Under the pieces are notes generated by a model that ran no database searches, was not told where the DNA came from, and was given only the letters and a program-made list of their open reading frames with translations. A stretch of 64,000 bases of DNA from Clostridiales bacterium (GTDB lineage: Bacteria > Bacillota > Clostridia > Peptostreptococcales > Anaerovoracaceae): assembly GCA_015243575.1 (NCBI GenBank), contig CP042469.1, positions 1,578,929 through 1,642,928 on the forward strand, read 5' to 3'. A program made the translations under genes and the position numbers. How positions within the stretch are numbered: the stretch's first letter is position 1; each line of letters begins with the position of its first letter. This document shows positions 8,351 through 17,201 of the stretch, piece by piece.

Positions 8351-9592
8351 TTACGCCTTGGATGTCGCTGCTGCAGCTTTCTTCTTCATCGTTCTGACGA
8401 TAAAAGTCAAAACGATTCCTACGATGCTCAGCGCGGCAGCAATGAGAAATGCGTTGGTATAAGCGCCGTTATTATTTGCCTTTACTGTAGCTGCTAAAAC
8501 AGGGCCTACATACGCACCGATTGCAAAACCGGTAAACATAAATCCATAGTTTACGCCGTTATTTCTAGCGCCAAAGCTGTCTGCTGTCAGAGCTGGGAAT
8601 ACGCCCATAAATCCGCCGAAGCAGAAACCGATGGCCATAACGACGACAACAAATAAAGCAAACTGTCCTGCTCCTATTGTGGAGAGTGCAAACATCATTG
8701 CGCCGGATAAGATATACATCAATGGAAGCGCGTTATATCTGCCGATCTTATCGGAGATCCATCCCCAAATAACACGTCCGCAGGTATTGGCAATGGCCAC
8801 GCAGCTTACTGCCACAGCGGCAAGAGCCGGATCTACTCCGATAACTTCCTGTGCGATCGGTGATGCCTGGCTGATGATCATAAGTCCGGCCATAGCGCCG
8901 ATAACGAACATGACAACCAGTAAGTAGAAAAGAGGATCTGCAAGCATCTGTGACCAGGTCTTGTCTTTTCCTGTATTTGCAGATGTGGCTGTAATTGCAG
9001 GTGGTTCCCATCCTTCCGGTTTATATCCAGCCGGTGCTGTCATGATAAAGCGTGAACCGACCAAAATAACAACAAGATAGATAATTCCTAATGTTTTAAA
9101 AGTGAACAGTACACCGTTTCCTGCAATTATCTGCTGAGCGATCGGTGCGAAAATGATTGCGCCGGAGCCGTATCCTGCTGTAGCAAGACCACCAACGAGA
9201 CCTCTCTTGTCTGGGAAAAATTTAACGGTATTTGCGATGGTACAGCTATAAACCAGACCCATTCCAAACCCTGCAATAATCCCGTAGGTTACATACAGCC
9301 ATGCCAGAGAAGTGGTCAATCCGGAAAGGAAGATACCGCCTCCGAAGAGAATCCCTCCCGCAAAGATTACCCATTTCGGGCCATACTTATCTTGAATTTT
9401 TCCGCCTGTAATCATGGTAATTGGGCTGACTGCATTGGCAATTGTAAAGGTCAGAGCCGTTGCTGCTGCTGTCCATCCAAAGGTTTTGATCAGTGGTCCC
9501 GCAAATACGCTCCATGCGTAACCGGAACCGATGCACAAATTGATTACCAGACTCGCTCCCAGGATAAACCATCTTTTTTTCTTAAGATCCAT
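8351..9592 (-). CDS. MFS transporter, OxlT-like (oxalate/formate antiporter family)
   Basis: A 413-residue inner-membrane carrier with about 12 hydrophobic segments. It begins MDLKKKRWFILGASLVINLC and carries the family's GSGYAWSVFAGPL segment in helix 1, GGKIQDKYGPK between helices 2 and 3, and the matching WGWISDKIGRY loop in the second half. Members exchange or take up carboxylates. The ATG at 9592 has GGAGG 9 bases upstream; the frame is open further upstream, but that stretch is basic, not membrane-like and lacks a ribosome site. Inside the catabolic operon it is the likely importer or substrate/product antiporter. Confidence 0.85.
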   Translation of the reverse strand: MDLKKKRWFILGASLVINLCIGSGYAWSVFAGPLIKTFGWTAAATALTFTIANAVSPITMITGGKIQDKYGPKWVIFAGGILFGGGIFLSGLTTSLAWLYVTYGIIAGFGMGLVYSCTIANTVKFFPDKRGLVGGLATAGYGSGAIIFAPIAQQIIAGNGVLFTFKTLGIIYLVVILVGSRFIMTAPAGYKPEGWEPPAITATSANTGKDKTWSQMLADPLFYLLVVMFVIGAMAGLMIISQASPIAQEVIGVDPALAAVAVSCVAIANTCGRVIWGWISDKIGRYNALPLMYILSGAMMFALSTIGAGQFALFVVVVMAIGFCFGGFMGVFPALTADSFGARNNGVNYGFMFTGFAIGAYVGPVLAATVKANNNGAYTNAFLIAAALSIVGIVLTFIVRTMKKKAAAATSKA

Positions 9593-9686
9593 AGTTATTT
9601 TCCTCCGCTTTCTTTGTTTATTTTTTAACAATAAAGGGTAATACGGATTGATAGCGTTTTTTTGCATAAAGAAACGGTCATTATTA

Positions 9687-9878
9687 TTAAATTTCTTGGT
9701 TCCTCTTTTCAAAGACCACTTTAAAGCCTTCAAAATCCTTTTCCATATTGGTATCGTGTTTTTGCATCAGTACCCTTGCACAGGATGTCTTACAGCTGGA
9801 AGGACAGTTTGCACACATATCCTCCTGACCAACCGGCTCAAATCTCCTGTAGTTGGATTCAACAACAATCTTTCCCAT
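9687..9878 (-). CDS. Small cysteine-cluster protein, unknown function
   Basis: A predicted 63-residue soluble protein with a tight cysteine cluster (CANCPSSCKTSC, spacing C-x2-C-x3-C-x3-C, near residues 22-33), suited to binding zinc or an iron-sulfur cluster, and a charged C-terminus. It overlaps the end of the upstream unknown gene and has GGAGG 12 bases before the chosen ATG at 9878; earlier in-frame ATGs at 9890 and 9887 are too close to that site. It lies in the operon between the unknown gene and the MFS gene. Not recognised; it may be a maturation or electron-transfer accessory of the molybdenum enzyme, which is speculation. Confidence 0.5.
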   Translation of the reverse strand: MGKIVVESNYRRFEPVGQEDMCANCPSSCKTSCARVLMQKHDTNMEKDFEGFKVVFEKRNQEI

Positions 9879-10410
9879 AGGTATCATCATCCTCCACGGC
9901 AGAACTGTAGGTTATCGCCTGCCAATCGCCTTCCATATGCTCACGGTTGGCTGCAAACAGTTGTTCCAGACTTTCATAGGAAGTCCGGTTTCCACTGAAA
10001 TACATATTGATTTTATTAAGCTCGATGACCCATTTGTCTTCGGCCTCATCAAACCAAACCAGCGTATCGGTCTTCTTGTGAAAGAACTGCTCTACTCCGA
10101 AATTCCATTTGTGTAAAAATGCTTCTGCATCCGGGTCTACCAGTCTTTCATAAATCCGATTGATCTCCATCTCGAAGATTTTTCCGGTATCCCTTCTCTT
10201 TGCGTAGAGCCTGCGATTCTTCGCCTCGATTTCAAGATAGTCTCCACACATTTCTAGGATATGACCAACTGCATCAAGAACCTTGATTACGACAGTATCG
10301 TTCTGGCATTCCGCTAAACCTTCAATTTCAAACATGTCATCTTCCAGATAAAAGTCCACTCTTTTTCCGTCCATTAACTGCAAAAGAGCAGCTTTGTCTA
10401 TTAACCGCAT
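9859..10410 (-). CDS. Hypothetical protein, phage-like N-terminus
   Basis: A 183-residue soluble, acidic protein without a recognised domain. The opening MRLIDKAALLQLMDGK resembles the MRLID-A-L start common in small phage and prophage proteins, and its upstream neighbour is a YopX-family gene, another phage-associated type. The middle is rich in alternating charged and hydrophobic residues (KNRRLYAKRRDTGKIFEMEI), and it ends with CC. GGAGG lies 8 bases before the ATG. It is sandwiched within the molybdenum-hydroxylase operon with short gaps. I cannot assign a function. Confidence 0.7.
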   Translation of the reverse strand: MRLIDKAALLQLMDGKRVDFYLEDDMFEIEGLAECQNDTVVIKVLDAVGHILEMCGDYLEIEAKNRRLYAKRRDTGKIFEMEINRIYERLVDPDAEAFLHKWNFGVEQFFHKKTDTLVWFDEAEDKWVIELNKINMYFSGNRTSYESLEQLFAANREHMEGDWQAITYSSAVEDDDTYGKDCC

Positions 10411-10426
10411 GGATGTGTCCTCCTTA

Positions 10427-10828
10427 TTACCTGTAGCTGATCAAGCCCGGATCTTCGTAGATATTACCGACAATTTCAATGTTATCCGCCAGATATTCTC
10501 CGCCCATCATGACCATACCGTCGTGGGACAGGATGATAAAGCTTGCAATTTCATCACTCCAGATTACTTGATGAAGTGCTCCTTCCAGCTGGACTACATC
10601 GCCCTCGCAGATCTCGTTCTTATTCTTATCGTACCAACCCGTATACTGCATTGGTACAAACTCTACTGGCTCCTCTGAACGAAAATCATAAATATAGAGA
10701 ACGCCGAAGGAGAGATAGGAATAGATTGTTTTCTTTGTACTGTCTTCTATTTCCGGCTGCTCCAAGGCTTCGGGTGAATACATCTTTTTTGCCTCATCAT
10801 CCCAGGCCCTGAACTTCAATTGTCGCAT
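10427..10828 (-). CDS. YopX-family protein
   Basis: A 133-residue protein with the YopX family layout: the N-terminal KFRAWDDEAKKMYSPE, the central FVPMQYTGWYDKNKNEICEGDVV and the C-terminal EIVGNIYEDPGL are its three diagnostic segments. YopX proteins are typical of phages and prophages of Firmicutes, and their biochemical role is unknown. Here the gene lies about 100 bases downstream of the molybdenum subunit and 16 bases upstream of the next gene, in an operon of catabolic enzymes, with no other phage gene in sight. AAGGGA precedes the ATG. Confidence 0.85.
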   Translation of the reverse strand: MRQLKFRAWDDEAKKMYSPEALEQPEIEDSTKKTIYSYLSFGVLYIYDFRSEEPVEFVPMQYTGWYDKNKNEICEGDVVQLEGALHQVIWSDEIASFIILSHDGMVMMGGEYLADNIEIVGNIYEDPGLISYR

Positions 10829-10932
10829 AGTCTGTTCCCTTTCGTTTCCTTGTTTGCAATTACAGAATGTAGTCCGGCAGCAGCGCAGTAAGCCCTGCCG
10901 CCGGACTGTAAATTAACTGTTTTTATTTTTTA

Positions 10933-13272
10933 TTATTTTGCCTTATTTGCTTTGATGGCATTGAGCACCTTTTCTGGTGTCAGCGGCATCTCAGTAAATC
11001 TGACTCCAATGGCGTCATAGACTGCATTGAAGATAGCAGGTGCAGTTGGCTGAATCGGACCTTCTCCAGATTCCTTTCCCCCGTATGGAGCAGAAGGATC
11101 GAAGGCTTCCACAATGCTGGCATCGATTTCCGGCATATCCATGGAAGTCGGCAGCTTGTAATCGTGGAAGGATGGGTTGATGAATTTTCCGTCTGGTGCG
11201 ATCTTCATTTCTTCATAAAGCGCCTGACCCATACCCATCTGGATGGAGCCGTGAACCTGTCCCTCTACGCTCATAGGATTGATTGGCTGTCCGCAGTCGC
11301 CTGCTTCTGTGATCTTCGTAACATGAACTTTACCGGTTTCCAGATCCACATCTACTTCCGCAATCTGAGCGCTGAATCCGAAGGTCGGTGAATGTCCGAT
11401 ATTTCCGCCCTGCTGGATACCCTTTCTTCTTGGAGGAGTAAATTGTCCTGTGCAAGTCAACGGCCCATTGGACTCGATGTACATGGTAACGACATCACTC
11501 CAAGGAATATTCTTCTTTTTCTTTTCATATACGGAATAGAACATTCCATCCTTAACTGCAATTTCTTCTCCTCTGCACTTCAACATGGAAGCGGCAACAG
11601 GGAACAGTTCTGCATTGACCTTTTCTGCAGCTTTCCTGATAGCCCAGCCCGTTGCGAAGGTCAGACGGCTTGCAAAGGTACCCAGGTCGAAGGTTGAAAT
11701 CTGGGTATCTCTTGGGATTACCTTAACATCCTCAGTCTTGATGCCTAAGGTTTCCGCTGCCATCTGAGCCATGACGGTATCTACACCCTGACCGATATCG
11801 GTAGCGCCGCAGAATACGGTAGCGCCGTTTTCTTCATCGATCTTGATGGTAGCCACGGTGTGGGGTTTATAAGAAAGGTACAGGGTATAGGATGTTCCGG
11901 AGATGTAGTATCCGCCGGACAGGCCAATGCCCTTCCCATAAGGAAGCTTTCCGTGCTTCTCAAGATAACCGGACCGCTGTACAACATCATCCAGGCACTT
12001 TTTGTACTCAGTATGAGGAACGTACATCAGACTCTTCGCTGTATATCCGGACTCTGCTGCATTCAGTTTTCTGATTTCATAAGGGCTCATTCCAAAATGA
12101 GCTGCTGCCTGATCAAGCATCTGCTCCATGGCAAACCTAGGCTGTACGCCTCCTAGTCCACGATGTGCTCCGCAGGTAGGCTTGTTTGTATAGACTCTCT
12201 TCCCTTCAAATCTTACATTGGGGACCATGTATGGGATGTGAACCATGGATGCTGTGTAGAACAGAACTACGATACCCCAGCCTGCGTATGCGCCGCCTTC
12301 CATGATATTGTTGAAGTCAACAGCAGTAATCTTTCCGTCCTTATCAAAGCCCATCTTAAATTTCATATAGCATGGGTGACGTCCATTGTTTGTTGCAAAA
12401 ACTTCACTTCTCTCATAGGTAATCTTTACAGGTCTGCCAATCTTTCTTGACAGGATCGCAGAGCAGAAATCCGCCTGAGAAGCTACGCCTTTTCCGCCGA
12501 AGCCGCCGCCGATGAGCGGAACGGTGATTCGGATTTTATTCATTGGCATTTCCAGAACCTTGGAAAGCTGCTGATGAGTATAGTGGGGAACCTGACAAGT
12601 AGCATACAGATGCAGCTGTCCTGTGTTGTTGTCAAAGTCTGCGATGGCTGACTGTGGTTCCACAAATGCATGGTTTACATAGGAGGAATAATACTCCTGT
12701 TCCAGGACATAATCAGATTCTTCCAGCGCTTTTTCCGGCTCTCCGTAAACCTGAACACCTTCATATGCAATATTGTTGGGCGCATCTTCATGGATCCTGA
12801 GATCGTCTCTCTTCAGTGCTTCTCTTGGATCAACGAGTGCTTCCAGTACTTCATATTCTACCTTAATCAACTCAAGCGCCTTTTCAGCAGTTGCTTCGTC
12901 TCTTGCAGCTACAGCAGCAACGCCTTCACCCCAGTTTCTTACCTTGCCTACTGCCAGAGCATGCTCATTGGCATTGTGGGGTACGATTCCGTAAGCGATG
13001 GGGCAGTCTGCTCCTGTGATAACGTCGTAAACGCCGTCCAGCTTTAATGCTTCACTGAAGTCGATGCTTTTGATAATTGCATGAGCATGAGGACTTCTCA
13101 GAATTTTTCCGTAAGCCATTCTAGGAAGTACCAAATCGTCGGTATATTGTACCTTACCAGTTACCTTAGCAGCACCGTCAAGACGTGGAATGCTTCTGCC
13201 AACTTCGGTGAATTCTCTGGTGTAATCTTTATATTCATGATATTTGTTTGAAACTTCATACATTTTTCCCAT
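10933..13272 (-). CDS. Molybdenum hydroxylase, molybdopterin-binding large subunit (xanthine dehydrogenase family)
   Basis: A 779-residue catalytic subunit of a xanthine dehydrogenase/CO dehydrogenase-type enzyme, which inserts water-derived oxygen into, or reduces, a C-H position of its substrate. Visible motifs are RLDGAAKVTGKVQYTDD (about 30-46), the conserved Gln in ATCQVPH (Gln227), GGGFGGKG (255-262), the CGAHRGLGG loop (367-375) in place of the FRGFGGPQ/YRGAGR types, and GGKESGEGP with Glu737 as the likely catalytic base. Length matches the family. GAGGTGA lies before the ATG, and the 2Fe-2S gene ends one base upstream. Substrate unknown: the neighbouring CoA enzymes allow a CoA-thioester substrate, as in 4-hydroxybenzoyl-CoA reductase. 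Confidence 0.9.
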   Translation of the reverse strand: MGKMYEVSNKYHEYKDYTREFTEVGRSIPRLDGAAKVTGKVQYTDDLVLPRMAYGKILRSPHAHAIIKSIDFSEALKLDGVYDVITGADCPIAYGIVPHNANEHALAVGKVRNWGEGVAAVAARDEATAEKALELIKVEYEVLEALVDPREALKRDDLRIHEDAPNNIAYEGVQVYGEPEKALEESDYVLEQEYYSSYVNHAFVEPQSAIADFDNNTGQLHLYATCQVPHYTHQQLSKVLEMPMNKIRITVPLIGGGFGGKGVASQADFCSAILSRKIGRPVKITYERSEVFATNNGRHPCYMKFKMGFDKDGKITAVDFNNIMEGGAYAGWGIVVLFYTASMVHIPYMVPNVRFEGKRVYTNKPTCGAHRGLGGVQPRFAMEQMLDQAAAHFGMSPYEIRKLNAAESGYTAKSLMYVPHTEYKKCLDDVVQRSGYLEKHGKLPYGKGIGLSGGYYISGTSYTLYLSYKPHTVATIKIDEENGATVFCGATDIGQGVDTVMAQMAAETLGIKTEDVKVIPRDTQISTFDLGTFASRLTFATGWAIRKAAEKVNAELFPVAASMLKCRGEEIAVKDGMFYSVYEKKKKNIPWSDVVTMYIESNGPLTCTGQFTPPRRKGIQQGGNIGHSPTFGFSAQIAEVDVDLETGKVHVTKITEAGDCGQPINPMSVEGQVHGSIQMGMGQALYEEMKIAPDGKFINPSFHDYKLPTSMDMPEIDASIVEAFDPSAPYGGKESGEGPIQPTAPAIFNAVYDAIGVRFTEMPLTPEKVLNAIKANKAK

Positions 13273-13273
13273 T

Positions 13274-13765
13274 TTATTTCACCTCCGCTTCTGCGCGAGC
13301 CTTGACATAAGCCTCGATTGCTTCAAAGATCAGAATATATCCTGTGCAGCGGCAGGTATTTCCGGCCAGTGTGCGTTTGATTTCGTCAATGGTTGGATTC
13401 GGTGTGGAATCCACCAGTGCTTTAGAGGAAAGAATCATTCCGGGGGTACAGAATCCGCACTGTACTGCTCCGTGATCCAGGAAGGATTTCTGAAGGGGAT
13501 GGAGTTCTCCTGTTACAGGATCAGCAATACCTTCAATGGTAGTAATTTTCTTTCCCTGACATGCGATTGCAAGCTTCAGGCAGCCGAGCTGTGGTTTTCC
13601 GTCGATGAGGACGGTACAAGCTCCGCAGTCACCCTGGCCGCAGCCCTTTTTCGTACCGGTGAGACCTACTTCTTTTCTGATGACATCCACCAGAATATCC
13701 ATTGGTGTTACCGCTACCTGATAAAGCTGGTCGTTGATATCTAAAGTGATTAACTGTTTATTCAT
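13274..13765 (-). CDS. Molybdenum hydroxylase, [2Fe-2S] subunit
   Basis: A 163-residue electron-transfer subunit with both clusters intact: the plant-ferredoxin type with Cys42, 47, 50 and 62 (GCGQGDCGAC...GC) and the helical-domain type with Cys103, 106, 138 and 140 (QCGFCTPGM...CRCTGY). It carries electrons between the Mo centre and the FAD subunit. It begins 5 bases after the FAD subunit gene ends and is followed at once by the large subunit gene, the standard medium-small-large order. GGAGG stands 10 bases before the ATG. Length is normal. Confidence 0.93.
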   Translation of the reverse strand: MNKQLITLDINDQLYQVAVTPMDILVDVIRKEVGLTGTKKGCGQGDCGACTVLIDGKPQLGCLKLAIACQGKKITTIEGIADPVTGELHPLQKSFLDHGAVQCGFCTPGMILSSKALVDSTPNPTIDEIKRTLAGNTCRCTGYILIFEAIEAYVKARAEAEVK

Positions 13766-13770
13766 CCCTC

Positions 13771-14655
13771 TTACGCCTCCTTTGCAGCTTCATATGCTTC
13801 TTTGACCAATCTTCTAGCCAATGCACCAACCACATCTTTTCTGTATTCTGCAGAAGCTCTTACGTCTGAAATGGGCTTCGCCTCACTCTGAGCAGCTTCT
13901 CCGGCTTTTACGATGAGTTCTTCTGTCAGCTCTGTTCCTTTTAAGAGACCAGGAACCAATTCTGAAACAAGGGGTCTTGGAGATACGGAACCCATGACCA
14001 ATTTCACATCTTTGATCTTTGCTCCATCATCTTCAAGCGTGATATTGACTGCCATGTTTACAGCATCGATTTCCATAGCATTTCTCAGACCGATGTATCC
14101 ATACCGACAAGCGGATTTTGGAGCCGGTTCGGGAAGTACGAACTTGCTGACGATTTCTCCCAGCTGAAGATCATTTTTACGATTTCCCTGGATAAAGTCT
14201 TCCATTGGAAGTTCTCTTTCTCCTTCAAGACCGCTGATCACAACCTTAGCACCCAGTGCAGACAATGGAGTAGGCGTTTCCGCTGCTGGAGAAGAATGAC
14301 AGCAATTGCCGCCAAGAGTAGCCATTACTCTTACCTGGTTTGAACCCAGTTCGCCTGCCGCGTAGGTCAATGCACTGTACTTCTTAGCCAGATCTTTTGA
14401 GAATTCAATTTCTGAGATTGTGGTGCAGGCTCCGATTTCGGCTCCCTGCCCGTCTTTGCAAACAATTCCTTTCAGCTCCTCAAGGCCGCTGATGTCAATG
14501 ATTGCTTCTGGTTTGATCATCTTTTCTTTCATCATGATGATCAAATCTGTTCCTCCTGCCAGTACCTTTGCGCTGCTTCCCAGACTTTTCGTCAGTTCCA
14601 GTGCTTCGCCTTTGGTTTTTGGCGCATAATAGTCAAAATCATGTAAAATATTCAA
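13771..14655 (-). CDS. Molybdenum hydroxylase, FAD-binding subunit
   Basis: A 294-residue FAD subunit of the CoxM/XdhB type, the electron exit or entry point of the enzyme. The two FAD motifs are present: VLAGGTDLIIMMKEKM (about 31-46) and ATLGGNCCHSSPAAETPTPL (about 112-131). The extra iron-sulfur loop of 4-hydroxybenzoyl-CoA reductase beta subunits is not evident and the protein is shorter than those, so the enzyme is probably an ordinary hydroxylase or dehydrogenase of this superfamily. It lies 26 bases downstream of an acyl-CoA dehydrogenase gene, strengthening the link to acyl-CoA chemistry. Confidence 0.9.
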   Translation of the reverse strand: MNILHDFDYYAPKTKGEALELTKSLGSSAKVLAGGTDLIIMMKEKMIKPEAIIDISGLEELKGIVCKDGQGAEIGACTTISEIEFSKDLAKKYSALTYAAGELGSNQVRVMATLGGNCCHSSPAAETPTPLSALGAKVVISGLEGERELPMEDFIQGNRKNDLQLGEIVSKFVLPEPAPKSACRYGYIGLRNAMEIDAVNMAVNITLEDDGAKIKDVKLVMGSVSPRPLVSELVPGLLKGTELTEELIVKAGEAAQSEAKPISDVRASAEYRKDVVGALARRLVKEAYEAAKEA

Positions 14656-14680
14656 AAGAAGCCACCTCCTATACCTTTCA

Positions 14681-15805
14681 CTATTTTAATAAAGCTCCTG
14701 CGATTACCTTCTGCGGGAATTCATTGGCGTTTTCTACGAGGAATGTTCCTCTGATATCTCTGAAGTACCGCTCAATCTTACCTTCTCTGCTGTAGCCGAC
14801 TCCCCCGTGAATCTGTACTGCATTCATTCCGGCATCAACACCGGCTTTCATGGCATACATCTTCGTATAAGCCGCTTCCAGGAAATAGTCGCCTCCCTGA
14901 TCCACACAAGCTGCGGAACCATAAGCTGCCATCTTGATCATATGCACGCTGGATGCGATTTCTGCAAGGAGCCACTGGACTGCCTGAAGCCTTCCAACGG
15001 GAGCGCCAAACTGAACTCTTGTCTTACAATGGTTCGTAGAAGCGTCCAGCATTTTCTCACTGATTCCCGCAGCCATAGCAGCATAAGCGATATCTGCTCT
15101 TGCCTGAATCTCAGCAGCAATTTGTGCCCCTTGGTTTTCCGTGCCTAGAAGCTCCGCTTTTGCACCTGCAAATTCGAGCTCCGCTGTAGGGAATGCTCTG
15201 AGACCTAATTTATCAATGGATTTTGTTGCCTTGACGGCAGTGCCTTCTACTAGAAATGCGGAAAAACCTTTCGGTCCCGCTTCTTCGTCTGTCTGTGCAA
15301 TGACAACGTAGATCTGAGCTGCTCCACCATTGGCTACATAGGTCTTTTTTCCGTTCAATTCATAACCATCGCCACTCTTCACTGCTGTTAACTTTTCTGC
15401 TCCGCTGCCAAGTCCTGCTCCCGGCTCCGCAAAGCCATAGCCACCAAGCGCTTCTCCGCTTTTCATCAAGGGAAGCCACTTCTTTTTCTGATCATCGCTG
15501 CCGTACTTGGCAATGGTCTGCGCTGCGAGTACAACATGGGTTACAGCAATGGCTGCAGCAGCTGCGTTTTCTTTTGCTAGCGCTTCTGTCACAAGAGCCA
15601 CGCTGACAAAATCCGAACCAAGACCTCCGAATTCTTCCGGAACGGTCATCCCAAGAAAATCGTGTTCTGCCATTTTCTTGATCGCCGCTGCCGGAAATTC
15701 TCCGCTTCTGTCGTCTTCATAAGCGATGGGTTCAAGCACGGATACCGCAAAGTCAGACGCACTTTTCTTTATCATTTGCTGTTCCTTTGTCAGTTCAAAG
15801 TTCAT
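14681..15805 (-). CDS. Acyl-CoA dehydrogenase with altered active-site segment
   Basis: A ~374-residue FAD acyl-CoA dehydrogenase; all three domains are recognisable (FLGMTVPEEFGGLG, GYGFAEPGAGLGSGAEK, HGGVGYSREGKIERYFRD). The catalytic loop, normally YEGT, reads LVENANEF: a glutamate is kept (about residue 358) but the flanking residues differ, suggesting an unusual substrate. The FAD-binding segment GAGLGSGAEK also departs from the common GSDA. ATG at 15805 is preferred over the one at 15811 because GGAGG lies 8 bases before it. It is paired with a canonical paralogue 14 bases upstream; the two might act on successive intermediates or form a heteromer. Confidence 0.87.
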   Translation of the reverse strand: MNFELTKEQQMIKKSASDFAVSVLEPIAYEDDRSGEFPAAAIKKMAEHDFLGMTVPEEFGGLGSDFVSVALVTEALAKENAAAAAIAVTHVVLAAQTIAKYGSDDQKKKWLPLMKSGEALGGYGFAEPGAGLGSGAEKLTAVKSGDGYELNGKKTYVANGGAAQIYVVIAQTDEEAGPKGFSAFLVEGTAVKATKSIDKLGLRAFPTAELEFAGAKAELLGTENQGAQIAAEIQARADIAYAAMAAGISEKMLDASTNHCKTRVQFGAPVGRLQAVQWLLAEIASSVHMIKMAAYGSAACVDQGGDYFLEAAYTKMYAMKAGVDAGMNAVQIHGGVGYSREGKIERYFRDIRGTFLVENANEFPQKVIAGALLK

Positions 15806-15824
15806 CTTCATATCCTCCTACTCT

Positions 15825-16967
15825 TTACGATCTTAGCAATCCGCCGGCGATAACCAGTCTCTGTATCTGGTTTGTGCCTTCGTAGATGGAAAGAATTCTT
15901 GCGTCTCTCCAGATTTTTTCGATTTCCGAATCCTTTGTATAACCGTAGGTTCCCATAATATCCATTGCATCCAGTGCTACCTTCATAGCCATGTCGGTTG
16001 CAAACAGCTTGGCAATGGCAGAGTGATGAGAATATGGCTGCTTGTTGTCCTTGAGCACTGTTCCTCTATGTACCAGCTGTCTTGCAGCTTCTACCTGAGC
16101 TTCCATTTCAGCCAGCTTAAAGGTGACAGCCTGTTGCTTTGCAAGTGGCTTTCCTCCATCCATGCGGCCCTTAACGTAGCGTACGGCGGCATTTAATGCA
16201 GCCTGACCACAACCGATGGACTGAGCAGCTACCATGAGTCTTCCTGAGTCAAGGGTCTTCATTGCGATCTTCATTCCGTCTCCCTCTGCGCCCAGCAGTG
16301 CTGAAGCAGGAACTCTCAGATCTTCAATGACCAGTTCTACAGTCTGCGAACCTCTGATTCCCATCTTGTCTTCAATTTTGCCGACTCTTAATCCTGGAGT
16401 TCCGCCCTTTACTAGAAACGCACTCAGACCTTTGCTGCCCAGGGTTCGATCCGTAGAAGCAAATACCACCAGAGAGGATTCCATATCGATGGCATGGCCA
16501 CCCTGGGTAATGTAACACTTGGAACCGTTCAGTATGTACTCGTCTCCTTTTTTGACCGCTGTAGTAGCTACAGCGCCGGCATCGGATCCTGCACCAGCCT
16601 CAGTCAGAGCAAATGCTCCATATTTTCCTTCCAGAATCGGTCCGAAATGCTGCTTTTGCTGCTCCAGAGTTCCTGCGATCAGCAAGGGATAAGATCCCAG
16701 ATTGTTTGCGCCGAAAGCGGTTGCAAGTCCCACGTCCCCTAACGCCAGCTCTTCCATGATGATGGCGCAGCTCTTCGTATCCAGTTCAATTCCTCCAACG
16801 GCTTTCGGTGCCACCAGACAGACCAAACCTGTCTGATACCAAGCCTTGAAGATTGACTCAGGCACATCGCCGGAATCAATGATGCTCAGGTTTGGTGTTA
16901 CATGCTCCGATACAAAGTTGCGAACCTTCTGCTGCAGCTCTAATTGACCGGCTGTGTAATCAAACAT
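15825..16967 (-). CDS. Acyl-CoA dehydrogenase (canonical)
   Basis: A 380-residue FAD-dependent acyl-CoA dehydrogenase, first gene after the sigma-54 promoter. The FAD motif FALTEAGAGSDAGAVAT, the middle-domain LGSKGLSAFLVKGGTPGL and the C-terminal SIYEGTNQIQ with Glu363 as base are all present and ordinary. It introduces a 2,3 double bond into an acyl-CoA and hands electrons to ETF; the EtfB-like protein at the operon's end may be its partner. AGGAGA stands 3 bases before the ATG. Substrate not determinable from sequence; it differs clearly from Bcd at 312-1454. Confidence 0.9.
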   Translation of the reverse strand: MFDYTAGQLELQQKVRNFVSEHVTPNLSIIDSGDVPESIFKAWYQTGLVCLVAPKAVGGIELDTKSCAIIMEELALGDVGLATAFGANNLGSYPLLIAGTLEQQKQHFGPILEGKYGAFALTEAGAGSDAGAVATTAVKKGDEYILNGSKCYITQGGHAIDMESSLVVFASTDRTLGSKGLSAFLVKGGTPGLRVGKIEDKMGIRGSQTVELVIEDLRVPASALLGAEGDGMKIAMKTLDSGRLMVAAQSIGCGQAALNAAVRYVKGRMDGGKPLAKQQAVTFKLAEMEAQVEAARQLVHRGTVLKDNKQPYSHHSAIAKLFATDMAMKVALDAMDIMGTYGYTKDSEIEKIWRDARILSIYEGTNQIQRLVIAGGLLRS

Positions 16968-17063
16968 TGTTCTCCTACCTTCTTTCCTCTTAAAATCTGA
17001 AATAAGTAATGAATCAAGTGGTTGTTATGATAATATTTAAACAATCTCACGATCCTATAATAA

Positions 17064-17079
17064 AGCAAGGTCTGTGCCA
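17064..17079 (-). promoter_or_regulatory. Sigma-54 (RpoN) promoter of the molybdenum-hydroxylase operon
   Basis: On the minus strand TGGCAC (17074-17079), five bases, then TTGCT (17064-17068) match the -24/-12 consensus exactly, with the invariant GG and GC ten bases apart. Transcription would start near 17052, about 85 bases before the first acyl-CoA dehydrogenase gene. A sigma-54 activator gene lies next upstream. The rest of the 355-base gap 16968-17322 is AT-rich, with a terminator at 17202-17233 and no gene. Confidence 0.88.
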
Positions 17080-17201
17080 ATGAAGCAGGATCATATTTAT
17101 CTTTAAAATAATTTAAACAAAAACAAACAAAAACAAACTATTTCTATAATGCATTCCATATTTCATCAATTCAGATTTCAACTCCAGCACAAAAAAGTAC
17201 A

